NCBI GenBank assembly: GCA_905116865.2
Contig: CAJHNH020002668.1
Coordinates: 262,501-326,500 of the forward strand
From: Candidula unifasciata
Lineage: Eukaryota > Mollusca > Gastropoda > Stylommatophora > Geomitridae
Reading direction: 5' to 3'
Length of the DNA: 64,000 nt
Part shown: positions 22,341-33,645 of the stretch, piece by piece
Layout: every line of letters starts with the position of its first letter
Numbering within the stretch: the stretch's first letter is position 1
Notes under the pieces: model-generated
What the model was told of the DNA's origin: nothing
The model's input: only the letters and a program-made list of their open reading frames with translations
Databases searched by the model: none
Position numbers and translations under genes: made by a program

Positions 22341-23084
22341 TCGTTACTTTTTTTTTTTTTGCAATGTGGTTTCTGCTTTCCATCTCATTCACTTCTAACA
22401 GAAAATACAAGGAGAAGAAGACATTATAAGTATATTTGTTCTTTATTTCTCTAAACCAAAATGAAATGTTTTAAATAAAAATAAAACATGGCTACATAGA
22501 AACAAAACCCTGCATAATAAAATAAAACATCACTACAATTTAATCATAACTGAAAATAAAATGATATTTATTCACCATTCTTGACATTATTTTACTATCA
22601 TAAAGGTGACAATCGATGACAACCAGCACTTTTTTTTCCTAGAACAAAAAGTGTCAATACTTGCCACAAAATCTCTTTCAAAAGGTGCCGGTACTCACCA
22701 AAAAGTGACTGTTACGCTAGAGGTGAAAAAAATCATGCCCAATAAATGAATCTGATACTGCATACCACCAGGGAAAAAAAAGAGCCTAAAGAAAATTGGT
22801 ACAGATTTAGTTTGATATTCTGTCTCCCACAATATGAAACACCTGTAACCTTGTCTCATATACTACCTCATGTGTTGTGGTTTTTAGAAAACTATTCAAT
22901 CTCACATCCATCAGCTTTGTTATTAACTCTTTTAGTCCCAAGCAGCTGTTTCCTTTAACTCCTTGTATCTCAAACAGTTGAAATACTTAGGTTTGAAATG
23001 GTTCAACAGGGACTTTACAGAACCAAAGTAGTAACACTAAGATTCCAGATTTTATTTACTATCTTGTGGTGCCATTAAATGGCA

Positions 23085-23180
23085 CATTAGGCTCGCAGTA
23101 TTTTCCTCCATTCCCTTCTTTCCTGTGCAATCAGTTCAATATCATGGATGGAATTTAGTCCAGCAGCTTTGGCGTCTTTC
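23085..23180 (-). mobile_element. LINE C-terminal relic
   Basis: Antisense reading LMKDAKAAGLNSIHDIELIA followed by ERREWRKIL matches the terminal (A)xxRxxWR motif of RTE-like tails. Confidence 0.6.
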
Positions 23181-23429
23181 ATCAAGGTCTGTCTTCGGGT
23201 TTCCTTTGGGTATCATCACCTCCTTTACCCATTTATTTCCCATTTTAATGCCTGTTTTCTTCTCAGAATGTATCTGTATCTGAAAAAATATTTCTCTCTG
23301 AAAATAGTCCAGATACAAAGGGTAAATGTAACTTCTGTCTGTAGTATAAGACGGTCAAAACATCACATATCTTTGTTCGTCCACTACTGGGCTTTGTTCT
23401 TGTTTCAGAATGTTTGCATGTATATTAAT

Positions 23430-23607
23430 TTTACACATCTGGCTTATTTATATGCAGACTGCTGGTTCCTTGCCTCTTGGGCGGATGCACTCCGACTTTA
23501 AAGGAAACAACCCTAATTAGTCCAATTTTATGACATTCTTGTTAGAAAGGCAGTGGGTCTATTCTTATTTTCCCCAAAAATGGGGCCTCAGAACCCACAC
23601 GCGGAAA
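23430..23607 (-). mobile_element. Repeat B, reverse
   Basis: Reverse complement of the 5' two thirds (tatgcagactgctggttcct, aggcagtgggtctattctta). Confidence 0.75.
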
Positions 23608-23734
23608 TTATACACATTTTTTTTTTGTAAACATGTGGTGTGTAAGTATGTTAATTATTAACACCAACTAATGTATGTGGACTTTAATTTATGTTACCTC
23701 GCTAGGTACAGAAATAAATTCTCAATGACATCAG

Positions 23735-23885
23735 CTCCAAGGTTTGATTCCACCGACTGCTCTGGGAATTAAAGGCGGCTGACATACTACTGACCACATC
23801 ACACAATAAGTGCTGGTACCTCTCAAACTACGGAGTCAACCCATACCCAATACGCACTGTGTCAACTCAAAGGTAAAAGACTAAC
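23735..23885 (+). mobile_element. SINE-A, decayed
   Basis: Contains aaggtttgattccaccg, gggaattaaaggcggctgac and gaccacatcacac. Confidence 0.6.
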
Positions 23886-24633
23886 TTCTCAGCAGCTGTT
23901 AGGTCATGTAAATCTGCTTTCTTTCACATTGGTGATGAAATCTGGCAGGGTTTTGCAGATTTTTTCACCAGCATAAGGCCAAACATAAATATAATGCATG
24001 ACTGTAAACATGAAGATGCAAGAAATAAACAGGTGAGGCTTCATATAATACCAATAGCTACCAAGGATGATAAGAAATATGAGGGGAAAAAAAAAAACAA
24101 GTGATCAAATCCAAAGTGTACATCCACCATGTACAAAACTACCCATGACCATGTACAAACAGGCAACACAGTTAACATAATGCAACAAAATACAACTAAC
24201 AACACACATGGCAATGTTAACAGCCAAAGTTCTGTTTTCTGTCCAAGATTTCTAAAAAAAATTACAGTGTGTATCTAACTTTATGTATCTTTTCCCGGTC
24301 TGTTAGCAGGGTTCCTCATTTAAAAAAAAGCCTCCATAGAAAGCACGAAAAGTGACATTTATGGGACTGTGGCACACATCAGAAGTGCCAGATTTTGTGT
24401 TTCTTAGGTCAAAAGGGTTTAGTGGCAAATAAAAATTGTATAGTTGCGAGAAAAGTAATACTTCATTCTTACCTATTTAGAGTAGGAATTCAGAAGTGTG
24501 CCTTTGGCATGTTGTACAGTGACAAATAAAAGCCCTGAAAATGCATTTGGGAAGAAGAAAAAAAACTGCAAAACCAGTTAGGTGACTCTGGCATGGTGTC
24601 AATCAGCTGCGACATACTACCAGACATGAATGT

Positions 24634-24709
24634 AACATTAATGAATGCACACTGAACATCTCAATATATAGATATATATATTGAGATGTTCAGTGTGCAT
24701 TCATTAATG

Positions 24710-24711
<2 letters not shown>
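24634..24711. repeat. Perfect 37-bp-arm palindrome
   Basis: Left arm 24634-24670 and right arm 24675-24711 are exact reverse complements with a 4-base loop. (TA)n of ~90 bp follows. Confidence 0.95.

Positions 24712-24800
<89 letters not shown>
24711..24800. repeat. (TA)n microsatellite
   Basis: Uninterrupted TA run of about 45 units after the palindrome. Confidence 0.95.
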
Positions 24801-24801
<1 letters not shown>

Positions 24802-24904
24802 TCTGCTATATCACTATGGGAAATGAATATAAAACTGATTACAGAAATGGACTCCATGAACATGAAACCTATGTTTACTCAATACAACTGAGATAGAAGG
24901 CTAA

Positions 24905-25142
24905 GATACCGGTCTAAAGATTAAAGTCGAGAGGATCGACTTCACTGCACCGGGTTTGATCCCATATGGCTCGGTTTCTCCCAGGAGAACGCCTAGAGCA
25001 TGAATTCCGTAGCTCCGGTGTTGATCCCCAGTGAATTCAGTAAAAATTTCACCTGTGAACCGAGCAGCGCAGCTGTGAAATGATCCCAAGACCTTCAGAG
25101 CACAGGGCAAATGGCTTGACCACTTCGTCACGGCGACCGCCA
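24905..25142 (-). mobile_element. SINE-D (tRNA-derived)
   Basis: Best preserved copy: gagaggatcgacttcactgc, ggtttgatcccatatggctc and the tRNA-like head ggtcgccgtgacgaagtggt on the - strand. Confidence 0.82.
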
Positions 25143-25957
25143 AGATACCAATCTATCTGAACAACTGAGTGTGAACTTACTGATAGTGAAAGAAGGACGG
25201 TAGATGAAGAATATGCAGTGTAAATGCTCTGGTTGCAACAAGACCACAGATGTATGTTTTACTCATGTCAATGCATTATTAAAAACAAATGAATGTAACG
25301 TATGAGTCTTGAATACAAATAAAGTAACCTAATTCAGACTGCATCCAAGTTCTGATTCATATTGCATCCCGTTTCTAAGACACACTGCAACAAAGTCTTT
25401 CTCGCCTAACAAAGAACAATACAGATATGCTAGCATGGAACTAACTTGATGTTCACAATGCGCCAGTTTCAGAGCAACTTAATTTAAGGGGGCCTCATGG
25501 ATTAATAGCCGAACATTCCCAGTCACTGAAATGAATCAGTTCATGTTTTAAAATCCCATAAAATTGCACACATCTGAAACAGCACACATCTAAAACAGCA
25601 CACATCTGAAACAGTTTACATCCTAAGCTTTCCAAAAGAGTACATTTTTTAAGTATCCCAACGGAGCCGAAATTCTACATTCTACTGAGTTCCTAATTGT
25701 GTGCATTGCCACCACTTCCATTCTACTTCCCAAGCAAAAGAAGATGAAACATAGGAACCACTCTCAATTTTCATGGTCAGCAACAGACAGAGATTCACCA
25801 CAGAAGACACAGTTATGACATCTAACAGTTCATCAAAACTTATGAAGCAAATACAACAGCTACAACATGTAATCTGACAACACACGCACACATATATATC
25901 ACCTAAAACACACACACACACCCTGGACAGTTTGTTCAGTAGTTCCAGACCTGCAGC

Positions 25958-26079
25958 CTACTCAATGAGTTTCTTGGCCTTGAAATATCGCCTCAGGTAC
26001 AGGACCTGCCAGGTGGCTAGTCCCAAAAGGCACAGCATGGAGAACACACTGAAGTACATCACACGAGAATGAGTCGATT
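25958..26079 (-). CDS. TMED10: TMED10 exon 5, membrane anchor and tail
   Basis: 122 nt, phase 1 in, acceptor gatcaacag. It reads (E)[14 protein letters not shown], the membrane span, then [15 protein letters not shown] (TAG at 25960-25958). Confidence 0.97.
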
Positions 26080-29000
26080 CTGTTGATCATAGGAAACATT
26101 TAAATTATTCAAGCTAGTATCAATAAGGTTCGATTTCTGTCATGACATGGGCAGTTTATTTAAAATTCTGCGATATCTGCATCTTTAGGTCAAAACAAAT
26201 AACATTTCAGAAAACCTTTTTTTTCTTTTCTTTTTTTAATTTGTCTTCTATGCAATGCTTGTTAAGGAACAGTGGATCTGCAACCCCCCCCCCCCCCCCC
26301 TTTTCCCCATGAGCCCCAGAACCACACAAGATGAATTAAACCATGTTCACCCAAGTTTAACACTTCCAGGTGTTGTGAGAGAGTCCAAGACTTGCTGTTG
26401 TTTCAGTACGCTTCTGCTATTTGTTCAATTAAATGTTCAAGTTTATCATCATTCAAACAGTCTGCATCTAACTTGGTCCTTGGTTATCAAGCCTACTTGT
26501 GTGGCCACATACTGCTTTGCAGCATTTTCAGCAATCTCTGTTTCATGCACTTAAAGTGAGATGTCAGCTCAAGGTCCCTTAAGTGTCCACATGGCTCAGT
26601 TGTCAGGCCTACTGGGTGTGGCCAAATACTGCTCTGCAGCATTTCCAAGAGAGGAACATTTTGCATGCTGAATATATCATTTCATCAACATTGGCGTTGG
26701 TAGTCAAGTCTCTCCATAACCTTCTGTCACATGTAATTTTTAATCAATTCTGACACAGATGTCCAAGCCATAATGTCAAACTGTAAAGCATCTTCCTTCT
26801 CGATCTCTCTCTGCCTCTTTTCTCCTCCAGTTTTTCCACCCTCACGATGTACTCCAGTTTTCTCCTCATGACATGCCAAAGAATGTAGACTGTCTCCTTC
26901 TGATGTGCGCAATCAGTTCTCTTCATTGGTCAATTTCTTCTAAGATATCTTGATTTTTCTTTTTATCTGTCCAGGGTGTTCTCATTATGTGTCTATAAAA
27001 CCACATCACCGCCACTTCCACATAATTTGTCACTAATCGGCCAGGTGTCCATCATTCACTTCCCTATATCAGGACAGGATTACATCACTCTTGGGAATTC
27101 TCTTTCTCACCTCGGTTGACAAAGGAAGACTGCACAGAATATTCTATATTTTGTCAAATGCTGCCTTTGCTAGAGCTATCCCAGTTAAGTTCATGCTGCC
27201 TTCGCTAGGGGTATTCCACAGTTAAGTTCATACTGCCTTCGCTAGGGGTATTCCACAGTTAAGTTCATGCTGCCTTCGCTAGGGGTATTCCACAGTTAAG
27301 TTCATACTGCCTTCGCTAGGGGTATTCCACAGTTAAGTTCATGCTGCCTTCGCTAGGGGTATTCCACAGTTAAGTTCTTAAATATATCTTCAATCTGCTA
27401 TTATCAGGGTACCCAAGTACTTAAATGCTTCAGGATAATAAACTATCCAGTAAAGCGTTTCGTCCTTTTTAGGACGCAATTGTTTGTCATTTGAAGCCCC
27501 ACCCTGGCTTTTGCCAGGGGCTGCAATATAGGCAGACCATAAATATGGCCAATTGTCTGAACGCGGTTTCTGGGACCTCTTCACGGCGATCCTCGTCCGC
27601 ATGGTAGCACCTTGTGTCATCGGGTGTTTATCGCTTGTGTGATGTCCTAGTGGGGTAGAAAGTCAGTCAGTCAGTCAAATGCTTCAGGACTCCACAAAAA
27701 GTATCATCTAAAAAAAAAAAATATATAATTTAAGAAAGCTGTACCCATGTTTCCACTCACCATTAGTATCTCTCATTTGCTCCTCACGTTTCCTCATGTA
27801 TGCGAAATCATCCACAATGGATTTGGATAAATCTTCTAATCTTCTCAACTCAACTTCCAGTGGCTTCAACTTCTCTGCTTTTGCAATCTAAAATTTAAAG
27901 ACCACACAAACAGTGCAAATATTTGACAATGAATAAGTTTGTAAACAATAAAGTCATATTCTCTTAAACCCTTAATTGTCATTGGGATATGCAATCAAAA
28001 GAAAACTGCTGATAGAGAAGTCTGGCGATCTCTCTGGGAAACCTCTACACCCCAAGGGTATAAGAGCAGCAACTAAGTGAAGTGATATGCTAGCAGACCA
28101 GTTGTTTTTGAAAACATGACGTCCTTGGACAGTGACTTATATCACAGCTTTGGTAGTGGTGGCAGCTGTACAGTTGTAGACATGGTGGCTATGGTTATTT
28201 ATTTTATTTTTTTAATTGAGATATTATTTGGTTTATGTACTAGGCTAAGTGTAACGAGGAAAGAACGACTTAGAAACAATGATATCCCGAGGAGAGTTGG
28301 CACAGAACCAATACTCTATAGGTAGATAACAAATCAAATGGTTTGGCCATGTAAAAAGATTGGCATCAGACAGGGCACCACAGAGAGCAATGTTGTACAA
28401 ATACAGCGGTAACAGAGCCAGAGGTCGACAATGTAGAAGATGGACCGCAGAAATATCAGAGACATCGAAAAGTACTTTCTACGAAGCGAACAGAAGAACC
28501 TGTTCCAGAGATCTCTTCATGCCCTGATGCCACGTGGCATTCCAGGAGAAAAGAAGAAGAAGATTAGTTCTACCTTTTGTCTGGACTGATATCTTTTCAT
28601 GGTATCTATTTTTTAGAAGCACTGCCTTATTTGTTTGTGTGTGTGGGTTGCCACTGGTATTCTGTAGGTCATGACCTGACATATAAATCACATCTGGATA
28701 AGGATGTACATATTATGAATGAATGGCAGATTAACTGTACTAAGAAGCAAGCAGGCTAGCAAACTGCAGCAGACACCTAGAAATATGTGGTAAAAATGTG
28801 CAAGACATTCTTCTTCAGCATGCCAGCGCTTGAGATTCTCTGCTGCAGATATCACCTGCCTCCATTTATCTCTGTGACTGGCTTTCGTTTCTATTTTGTG
28901 ACTCAAAGTGACTGTATGTCTGTCTATTGTTTATCTACAATCTTCTTGGTCTGCCTCGTGCACTACTGCCATTGAAATCTTTTATGTACGCAGTTTTTTA

Positions 29001-32000
29001 TTCTCTATTTTCTGCCATGTATGAGACCTAATCAACCACCAGCAGCAAAGGGTTAAAAATATGACTTACTCATTTCTTAACTCTTTGAATCCCAAGGAAC
29101 GCATCATACATTCATAGGTTCCCGCCTAGAGGCCCAATGAACGCAAGATGCGCCGATTTTACACCTCTCTTGATTACACATTGGGCCTCTGATGCTAAAC
29201 CCCCTGGGACTCAAAGAGTTAAGCGCAGAGCATAAACATACTGCACTCATTATTCTCCCTTGCCCTGACTCTAACGAGGACAAAAACTACCTTTTAGATT
29301 ATACTTACGTCATCATAATTCTTGGCTTCAATACCGTGCTTCAAGCTCAAAAATACTTCCCTCTCTTGAGCAACACCACCTTCAATACAATGTTAAAATG
29401 ATTCATGAATTTTAACAGAAATGCTATAAATGATAAAACTAAAGCTTCACTATAAAATAAGCATCAGGTTCTTCTGCGTACACTCTTAAAAAGGCAGTTG
29501 GTACACTATATTATGGTTTCTGGGGTCTACTGAGAAAAGGGGGGGGGGGGGAGAGACCAAGTGCACCACCCCGAAGCAAATCGTAAACGGTAATTAATTA
29601 GGAATTAGCTGAAACTGGATAAACTGGACCAAAAGGCACATATATTACAGCCTAGCTGTAAACCACTGCACAATATGACAACCATCCTTTTAGAGGTGAA
29701 AGTAGAAAACAACGGATACAATAATGTGTTGTAGATTTAAAAAAAAAAAATACATAAGATAAACAAACAATACATACATTAATAAAAGCTTCCTTAACAT
29801 TCTCAAGAAAGTTTGTTGCATTTCCTTTACAGGACATCGCACACCAATCCCAGCCTTTGATGTTTGTAGTTTTACATTCAGTAGTTTGCCATTGCCTCTG
29901 AATGGTTTAAACTCATACCACTGCCCCTCAACAAGCATGTCATAAATGGTAATTATTTACTTTTTCAGTCCTAAGACTTTGTTAATGTAACTTTCTATTC
30001 CAAGAGGTCACACTTAGAAAGAAGCAGTCACTACTTGGGTCTGGGGAAGCCACCACATGCTCACCTGCAGATCCAAAGATTGTGGGCTCTGGCCCTGATG
30101 GAGCCAGACTTTTTTTTTCAATGATCTTGGCCTCCAGGTCAACCTAGCCTCAAACAGGTACCAGGTAAAGTCCAGAAAAGTAAAGGCCGCTGGCCTTATG
30201 TTGACCACATCAGCCACCGAGTGCTGATTGGTCTATTAAAAAAAAAAAGTCGGAAGGTGTCGAAGAAAATTACTATAGCATTAAAGTAAAATAAAGCCAT
30301 TTAACACCCCCCCTCCCCCCCCCCACACAAAAATCATACTAAACTGAATATCCGTTAAGAAAATACTGCTACAGGAACCAAGTTAAAGCGATCTGCTATT
30401 GTTTTTTGCAAAGGTTTCACCCTGATGTAAATAGAATGAAAAGTAAAATAAAACCGTTTACCATGCCCCCCCCCCCCCAAACACTGAAATGTGAATATCT
30501 GTTAAAGGAAGCAAGTTAAAGCGCTCTGCTATTGTTTTCTGCAAAGGTCCCACCCAGCGGTAAATAGAATGAAAAGTAAACTGTTATCTATGACCTAATT
30601 TATGTTTACCTGTAGTTTCTGTTTTAAAGCAAACTTCAAACTGGTCATACTCCTCTGTGGTGAATGCAAATCGTCCTTTCTTTGCATTCTCCTTGGAGTA
30701 GAGAATATGTCCCCTTGAATCGGTCACCTGAAATCACCCAGCAGGTAACATAATGAAGAGTTCATTTTGTCAGCAGAAATTCGTCACTATATATCGAGCT
30801 ATTCGGCCCATAAGTATATGGAGCTGAGTTCAGTTAAGAACCGACATCACAGCATTCAGGGCTTTCCAGTAAGCAATCCGTCTCTGTCTTCAGCAGCTAC
30901 AGCAGAGTTCCAGTACCAATGATGCCAGTAGCATTCTCATCAGACGTCCCTCTTGCCTTTCCTCTGAATATCGTGTATCGGCCAGATCCCCTTGTAACTC
31001 CCCATTTATCATTCTCACCAGACTGTGGTGATTCATTCGCATTTCGGAACTGTACATGTTCTCCCACAATACCCTAACCACGTCTGCCTTAACAAGCATC
31101 AATATTCCACCAAGTTGTGCTGAGCCAGCTAGTCTGTCATGTTAATTTCCCAACACACTGGCATGTAGGGAGATAAGATCCAGGCGATGCTCCTCACCCA
31201 TGACCTCCAAAGCCAGCACGCCACTCTGCACGAAGCATGCCTGTCCCCAACTTCCTTAATATGGATCTTTCACCTAGTATATCCCTCCGGATTTTAATGA
31301 CTGAGACTTCAACTGCAACAAGTTCACGAGCCCATTCTATGAACCCACATCCAGAATATCATTAACCCTTTCGCTGCTGCGCCCTCCGCCAGCCAACGTA
31401 ACCTCTGTGCTAAGCCAGGCGAGAGCTAATCTTTCCCCCTGTGCTGAATACCTTTTTTTCCTTCAAACACATAAGACGCGCTTGCGGCACGGGGTAAAAA
31501 TTGTTCACCTAAAATGAAAAAATCGTTGAAGGCGTGTGGTTGAACTTTGTGCTGACAAGTCAGACGCGCTATTACTACGCCATGAAAACTCATTAACAAA
31601 AAGAAAACACTACAAACTTACAAAGCAAACACAAAACACTTTAGTAAGCAAATACATGGTTTTTATTATTATTAATAATATCTTTGTGTGTGAAATATTT
31701 CAAAACAAGGTGCGACACACAATGCCAAATCACATTCCTTGCACATGTATCTGGTTTCCCGTCGTTTTTTGCTTTTTGCGCATACCACACACTTTCTTGT
31801 TGGGAATTTTTTATGCGATGTTACGGACTCTATTATTGAAGGTAAATGCCTTTGTACTAAAAGAAGTGGCAGATCTTCACTTTTTTGTCCTCCTACACAT
31901 TTTCTCTTTTCCTTGCAATATTTCTGTAGAATTTCTCTTACTAACATTAAGTGAAATTCATCAACAGGTGTGTTTTTCCCCACAACAACTTTATATAATG

Positions 32001-33645
32001 AATGTGCACAGTACACCAACCACGCTTCACAAAGGAACAGGATAACGTGTAAAGCATCTAAATCCACCTGAACGCACGTGGCAGGATGTTTAATTAATTA
32101 TTACTTCGGTGATCTGTTGCCGAAAATGCTAAGAGATTAAATTTTAAATTTGCATTTAAAATAATTTTTTTTTTTAACGGCACGTAGGGGTTGAACGTTG
32201 GACCTTTCGATTGTAAGGCAGACGTGATACCAACTACACTAGAAATTCACATGAAACTATGAACTGAAAAAAAGACCAGTATTGTACACTTTAATTGACA
32301 AACACATTTATGTCAGTTGTATACTATATAATTAACATTAATATTAAACATCAGGTCAGTCCGTGACCATATCTTTATTTTGATTATTTTGGATCCGTTT
32401 CAAATCCAGTCGATGTAGATAGCTAGGTCATATGGTTACTGGTCAGTCTTGTTCACAGCCAGAAGTACACGTGTCCGCCGGCGTGCCGCGAAGATAACCC
32501 AGCTCATATAACTCACACGCTTTAAAGTGATCCTTACTACTACTCCTTGAAAGAAACTCTATTAATTCTTCTTTATTTAAACAAATGTTCTTGTTATTTT
32601 GTATTAAAAAAAAAAATTTAGACTAACGCAAAACCAGTAATATATTTCAGGGCAAAAAAATTACTGTTCACCGACAATGCTTCTATGGTAACAAAGCAAC
32701 AGGATAACGTGAAATGCATCTAACTACGCCTAAACTCACTTGATAAGGGTTTTAATTGTATGTAAACGGGTCAGTTTGATCAGATTAAGGTAATGTGTAT
32801 TGCTATTTCACCCCTAAGAATTACTGTTCTTAGCAATCTGTAAAAAAAATGTCGAGGACGAGATATCTCGTCCTTAGCAGTGAGGGCACAGAAAATGGCA
32901 GCCGAGTTATCTCGTCTTTAGCAGTCTGCCGGGCAGACGAGTTATCTCGTCCATAGCAGCGAAAGGGTTTAGCTGAGTTCAACCATACAGGTGGGACTCA
33001 GACCATGGCGATGGCGAGTGTGACTAGCAAGACCCGCCAGCATTAAGAAAAGACATCCATAACAGAATTGGATTTTTAGGATCCTGCTGTTGCCAACATT
33101 TGTGTTTGTTTGTTCTCAGACGCTCAGATCTCATCCTTTCTGCAATCACTTTATTCATTCTCATCGGCATCCCCTTCCTAAAGTTCCCTTACCATACATT
33201 GTATGATACAATACGGTCCATGGGATTTTGTTCCTCCGAATCCACCTCAATACCTGTATCCTTCATGTCACACTCGGGCATAATTAAAAAAATGATATAA
33301 ATAAATCATTGCAGATTGCTCGCAGCAAGTGGTGAGACAACATTGTTTACAGTAGTGACAGTACAGCTAATTTAGTGATTTAATATGGACTGTTCTGCTA
33401 TGTATGCTCTAATTATTAACAACTGTCATGTTCATCTAACTAAAGTGGTCGCACAGTTAATTACTTACAGTGAGATCTGCTCTTTGTCCATTGTCTTGAA
33501 CTTCATATTCCCCGGTAACCAAAACATTTTTCTGAATCTCCTCCCGAAGGCACTTCTTTTGATTCGAGCCGAGATGAAAATGTATACTTTCGGCAATCAA
33601 AAAATACGCGCAGAACAGCAGAAATCCGTAACAGTTGATCTCCAT
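25958..33645 (-). CDS. TMED10: TMED10 / p24-delta transmembrane emp24 cargo receptor, complete, five exons
   Basis: Exons on the - strand: 33645-33469, 30727-30610, 29379-29309, 27887-27761 and 26079-25958 (615 nt, 204 aa plus stop). The product is a type I membrane protein cycling between ER and Golgi in COPI/COPII vesicles (family knowledge). An N-terminal signal peptide ([20 protein letters not shown]) is followed by the GOLD domain with KCLREEI and LVTGEYEV, the second GOLD cysteine in FEVCF, a coiled coil ([17 protein letters not shown]), a membrane segment ([20 protein letters not shown]) and a short cytosolic tail [11 protein letters not shown] with the di-lysine COPI signal. The usual FF motif reads YF. 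Length fits the family. Introns carry a piggyBac element and RNase H debris (intron 1), a fold-back-like repeat, and LINE tails. No transcript data are available for the UTRs. Confidence 0.96.
26725..26935 (-). mobile_element. LINE tail relic
   Basis: Shares several 12-18 bp blocks with 19560-19745 and 63045-63190, antisense, in TMED10 intron 4. Confidence 0.55.
27155..27380 (+). repeat. 37-bp tandem repeat, six copies
   Basis: Unit ctgccttcgctaggggtatt then ccacagttaagttca. From copy 2 on, the first bases alternate atgctgcc / atactgcc. TMED10 intron 4. Confidence 0.92.
27445..27680 (-). mobile_element. Repeat F, reverse, in TMED10 intron 4
   Basis: gtttcgtcctttttaggacg hairpin, gcttttgccaggggctgcaa, ends gtagaaagtcagtcagtcag. 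Confidence 0.85.
27761..27887 (-). CDS. TMED10: TMED10 exon 4
   Basis: 127 nt, phase 0 in and phase 1 out; acceptor aaattttag, donor gtgagt. Encodes the coiled coil [20 protein letters not shown] and continues to [15 protein letters not shown]. Confidence 0.96.
27985..28560 (+). mobile_element. Two RTE-like LINE tail relics
   Basis: 27990-28080 reads [20 protein letters not shown], a close copy of the tail at 10550. 28240-28560 reads [20 protein letters not shown], then decayed TNQMVWPCK (from QIKWFGHV). Both lie in TMED10 intron 3, antisense to the gene. Confidence 0.75.
28820..29000 (-). mobile_element. LINE tail relic
   Basis: Nucleotide similarity to 8885-9130 and 37865-38060 (shared cgcttgagattctctgctgc / gagcccttgac style blocks). 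Antisense. Too decayed to translate far. Confidence 0.55.
29309..29379 (-). CDS. TMED10: TMED10 exon 3
   Basis: 71 nt, phase 1 in and phase 0 out; donor gtaagt. It reads (G)[20 protein letters not shown] and ends YDD. The acceptor (ttgtattgaag) has a weak pyrimidine tract but phase and homology fix it. Confidence 0.92.
29520..29705 (-). mobile_element. Repeat G, reverse
   Basis: acagcctagctgtaaaccac and ccttttagaggtgaaa mark the left end in reverse; a G13 run lies inside. Confidence 0.68.
30030..30240 (+). mobile_element. SINE-A copy
   Basis: tRNA-like head (gctcacctgcagatccaaag, gggctctggccctgatggag) and body (aggtaccaggtaaagtcc, gaccacatcagccaccgag). Confidence 0.78.
30285..30585 (+). repeat. 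~155-bp tandem duplication with C runs
   Basis: Two copies share aaccaagttaaagcg, tctgctattgtttt, aatagaatgaaaagtaaa, each preceded by a C-rich run. Lies just before TMED10 exon 2. Confidence 0.8.
30610..30727 (-). CDS. TMED10: TMED10 exon 2
   Basis: Acceptor tttcag, donor gtaaac, phase 0 in and phase 1 out. It reads [20 protein letters not shown], then [19 protein letters not shown], the core of the GOLD domain with the second conserved Cys. Confidence 0.96.
30825..31345 (-). mobile_element. LINE RNase H / 3' end relic
   Basis: Antisense reading contains ...[31 protein letters not shown] and a Leu-rich end, closely similar to the relic at 44085-44920. The 3' tail (rc of aagaaccgacatcacagca) matches the tails at 2555-2590 and 44070-44095. 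Lies in TMED10 intron 1. Confidence 0.75.
31366..32967 (-). mobile_element. Degenerate piggyBac element in TMED10 intron 1
   Basis: The termini are inverted: ccctttcgctgct on the left and agcagcgaaaggg on the right. The left end is flanked by TTAA (31362-31365); the right flank is TTTA, one change from TTAA. Inside is a piggyBac transposase C-terminus on the - strand. The right end carries three copies of a palindromic motif (GACGAGATATCTCGTC and variants at ~32857, ~32901 and ~32937), each followed by tagcag. At 1.6 kb it is shorter than autonomous elements. Confidence 0.85.
31672..32067 (-). pseudogene. piggyBac transposase C-terminal fragment (PGBD-like)
   Basis: About 130 codons. The start resembles the end of the catalytic domain ([28 protein letters not shown]). 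The end is the cysteine-rich DNA-binding domain with [37 protein letters not shown]: CxxC...CxxC...CxxxCF..H spacing. No catalytic Asp triad is present, so it is a truncated, non-functional copy. It has the same orientation as TMED10. Confidence 0.88.
33469..33645 (-). CDS. TMED10: TMED10 exon 1
   Basis: Starts at ATG (33645-33643) and encodes the signal peptide and the start of the GOLD domain ([28 protein letters not shown]). Donor gtaagt. Phase 0 out. Confidence 0.95.

Larger units (their letters stand above)
22400..25957 (-). other. TMED10 downstream region, possible long 3' UTR
   Basis: No host exon is visible. It contains a reverse-oriented repeat-B/G piece (~23430-23607), a decayed SINE-A (~23735-23880), a LINE tail (~23085-23175), a perfect palindrome with a (TA)n run (24634-24800) and a SINE-D copy (24905-25140). 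An AATAAA on the - strand at 22446-22441 is one possible end for TMED10 transcripts, but nothing else supports it. A 16-bp motif (cacacatctgaaacag) is repeated three times near 25567-25615. Confidence 0.35.

Noticed and set aside
31536..32045. 169-codon + strand frame
   Set aside because: It is the shadow of the antisense piggyBac transposase fragment, which has recognisable motifs.
32180..32256. tRNA-Val(TAC)-like sequence on the - strand inside the piggyBac relic
   Set aside because: It has a D-arm-like tagtgtagttggtatca and a TAC triplet, but the anticodon and T stems do not pair. At best a tRNA pseudogene or SINE head.
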